Positions 6,182-7,272 of a stretch of 7,272 nucleotides of DNA are shown here, piece after piece (positions within the stretch are counted from its first letter, which is position 1; each line of letters begins with the position of its first letter). This DNA is from Parabacteroides sp. GTDB taxonomy: Bacteria; Bacteroidota; Bacteroidia; Bacteroidales; Tannerellaceae. A program made the position numbers and the translations under genes. The stretch spans positions 1 to 7,272 of the forward strand of contig JAHHQS010000180.1 of NCBI GenBank assembly GCA_020026285.1. The letters are read 5' to 3'. The notes under the pieces were generated by a model, which saw only the letters and a program-made list of their open reading frames with translations, was not told where the DNA came from and made no database searches.

Positions 6182-6218
6182 TTTTCATCTAAAATGAATA
6201 TTACTTAAATCGAATGAA

Positions 6219-7094
6219 ATGAGAAATTTATTAATTACTTCACTATTGATTCTATCTTCTTCCGTTTTTGCTCAGAACTACGGTCAGGACAAGAAATATT
6301 TCATCTGGGATAATGCTTCTGCTCCTCATTCCAATAAGATTACGGTTGCAGAAACCAATGAAAAGAATATCCTTCGGAATGTAACCAAATCTGAATTATA
6401 TGTCTTCAAGGCAGACGAGTCGAAGAAGACCGATAAGACAATTGTCATTTGTCCGGGTGGTGGGTATGCTTGTCTTTGTATGAGTTACGAAGGTTATGAG
6501 ATGGCGGAATGGTTGTCATCACAAGGAATAACAGCGGCTGTATTGAAATATAGAATGCCTAACGGAAATAAGGAAGTTCCTTTGGAAGATGCCGTTGAAG
6601 CGATTCGGATCCTGAAGAAGAATGCAAAGGAACTGAATATATCTCCCGATAAGATCGGAATCATGGGCTTTTCTGCCGGAGGTCATCTGGCAGCCTATAC
6701 TTCCAATTTTGCACCTGATAAGGATAAGCCGGCCTTTTCAGTGCTCTTCTATCCGGTAATTACTGGTAAAAAGGGAATCTGTCATAAAGGTTCGTTTGAT
6801 TACCTGCTGGGCGAAGAGGCTGGCGAGGATCTTCGAATAAAATACTCATTGGAAGAATGTGTGAGTCCGACAACTCCTCCTGCACTCATATTGGTTTCGG
6901 ATGGAGACCAATTAGTTCCCCCTGTAAACAGTACTTTATATTATAATGCTTTGAAGAAATATAATATAAAAGCGTCCTTGCATGTATATCCGGGCGGTTT
7001 TCATGGATGGGGAAACCATTTTGATTTCGAATATTCGGACGAATGGCGTGCATCTTTGCTTGACTGGTTGAAATTTCTGGATAAGAAAGAATGA
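6219..7094 (+). CDS. Secreted alpha/beta-hydrolase, BD-FAE-like carbohydrate esterase
   Basis: A 291-residue serine hydrolase. Residues 1-18 are a type I signal peptide (SSSVFA, cleavage before QNYG). The alpha/beta-hydrolase fold shows an oxyanion-type CPGGGY (78-83), the nucleophile Ser152 in GFSAGG, a probable catalytic Asp230 in SDGDQLVPP, and His262 in GFHGWG, so the triad is complete. The pattern matches the bifunctional feruloyl and acetyl-xylan esterase (BD-FAE) type family often labelled alpha/beta hydrolase, acetylesterase or, wrongly, endo-1,4-beta-xylanase B in Bacteroides. It probably removes acetyl or other acyl groups from a glycan, making it accessible to glycosidases such as the GH2 enzyme upstream. 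It has its own promoter (6151-6181) and no Shine-Dalgarno. The stop is followed 28 bp later by copy B of the intergenic module. The substrate is not determined. Confidence 0.9.
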   Translation: MRNLLITSLLILSSSVFAQNYGQDKKYFIWDNASAPHSNKITVAETNEKNILRNVTKSELYVFKADESKKTDKTIVICPGGGYACLCMSYEGYEMAEWLSSQGITAAVLKYRMPNGNKEVPLEDAVEAIRILKKNAKELNISPDKIGIMGFSAGGHLAAYTSNFAPDKDKPAFSVLFYPVITGKKGICHKGSFDYLLGEEAGEDLRIKYSLEECVSPTTPPALILVSDGDQLVPPVNSTLYYNALKKYNIKASLHVYPGGFHGWGNHFDFEYSDEWRASLLDWLKFLDKKE

Positions 7095-7120
7095 GATAAT
7101 TTCAATGGAAATCTTAAAAA

Positions 7121-7272
7121 ACATGTTATACAGCATGATTTTGCTAATTAAAGTTAAAGAAATACATTTTTCTTGGTCGGAATGGTGCTGTATAACATAA
7201 AACCTCTATATTTGCACCGTGTTTTTCATGGTATTAGATTTAAGGTTAACAATTGAGATTGGGTTGTCGTGA
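7121..7272 (+). repeat. Intergenic promoter/hairpin module, copy B (cut by window end)
   Basis: This is the second copy of the module at 5851-6008. Its inverted repeat has 13-nt exact arms (ATGTTATACAGCA 7123-7135 with TGCTGTATAACAT 7186-7198). Relative to copy A, one arm carries A to G and the other the matching T to C, so pairing is kept. The 35-nt conserved block is 7219-7253 and ends in the same GAGATTGG(G)TTGTCGTGA; the second half of the hairpin lies beyond the window. Confidence 0.85.
7207..7214 (+). promoter_or_regulatory. Module copy B -7 promoter box (TATATTTG)
   Basis: TATATTTG fits TAnnTTTG at the same place in the module as 5937-5944. The expected -33 position reads CTG (7188-7190) in place of TTG, because the arm base there has changed. 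It would drive an RNA or gene beyond the window. Confidence 0.65.

Larger units (their letters stand above)
6083..6185. repeat. 13-bp inverted repeat enclosing the terminator
   Basis: AAAACAAAACTAA (6083-6095) is the exact reverse complement of TTAGTTTTGTTTT (6173-6185). The pair encloses the 6118-6153 hairpin, and the right arm contains the -7 box of the esterase promoter. The sequence is low in complexity, so chance cannot be excluded. Confidence 0.45.

Noticed and set aside
7099..7112. A hairpin ATTTC-AATG-GAAAT after the esterase as terminator
   Set aside because: The stem is only 5 bp and no T-tract follows.

Overview
The window reads as chromosomal DNA of a gut-type Bacteroidales member (Bacteroides, Phocaeicola or Parabacteroides). 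The support is Bacteroidetes -7 boxes (TAnnTTTG) with no E. coli-style -35/-10 pairs, starts that lack Shine-Dalgarno sequences but sit in A-rich leaders, a lipobox followed by an acidic export signal (CSDDE), and the gene families present (DUF4377 lipoprotein, DUF4369/TlpA thioredoxin lipoprotein, GH2 glycosidase, BD-FAE-like esterase). All convincing genes are on the + strand.

Layout. Positions 1-809 hold the 3' part of a DUF4377-type lipoprotein gene cut by the window edge, closed by a strong intrinsic terminator (863-896). Positions 1022-2134 encode a TlpA-like thiol-disulfide lipoprotein. Positions 2171-2799 are a decaying HipBST/HipBA-type toxin-antitoxin locus: three palindromic operators spaced exactly 41 bp apart, a HipB-like antitoxin whose natural start appears to be cut off by an amber codon, and a HipA N-terminal (HipS-like) piece that seems fused to the last residues of the kinase by a large internal deletion. 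Positions 2829-3100 are a broken second copy of the start of the DUF4377 gene, about 95% identical to the first 120 bases of the window, with a GT-repeat slippage in its signal peptide.

Positions 3185-5842 encode a secreted GH2 enzyme of the endo-beta-mannosidase/exo-beta-glucosaminidase/beta-mannosidase branch, and 6219-7094 a secreted alpha/beta-hydrolase esterase. Together they look like the enzyme part of a glycan-degradation locus; no SusC/SusD pair is inside the window.

The most interesting non-coding part is the spacer 5843-6218 and its relative at 7121-7272. Each glycan gene is followed within 30 bp by the same module: a long inverted repeat whose arms co-vary between copies, a Bacteroidetes promoter, a 35-nt perfectly conserved leader, and (in the complete copy) a 7-bp hairpin with a GTGA loop and a T-tract. 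In the complete copy a second, stronger terminator lies before the esterase, and the esterase has its own consensus promoter (TTTG-N19-TAgtTTTG) beginning in that terminator's T-tract. The module therefore looks like an independent small transcription unit, possibly a repeated small RNA, rather than a simple 5' leader of the esterase.
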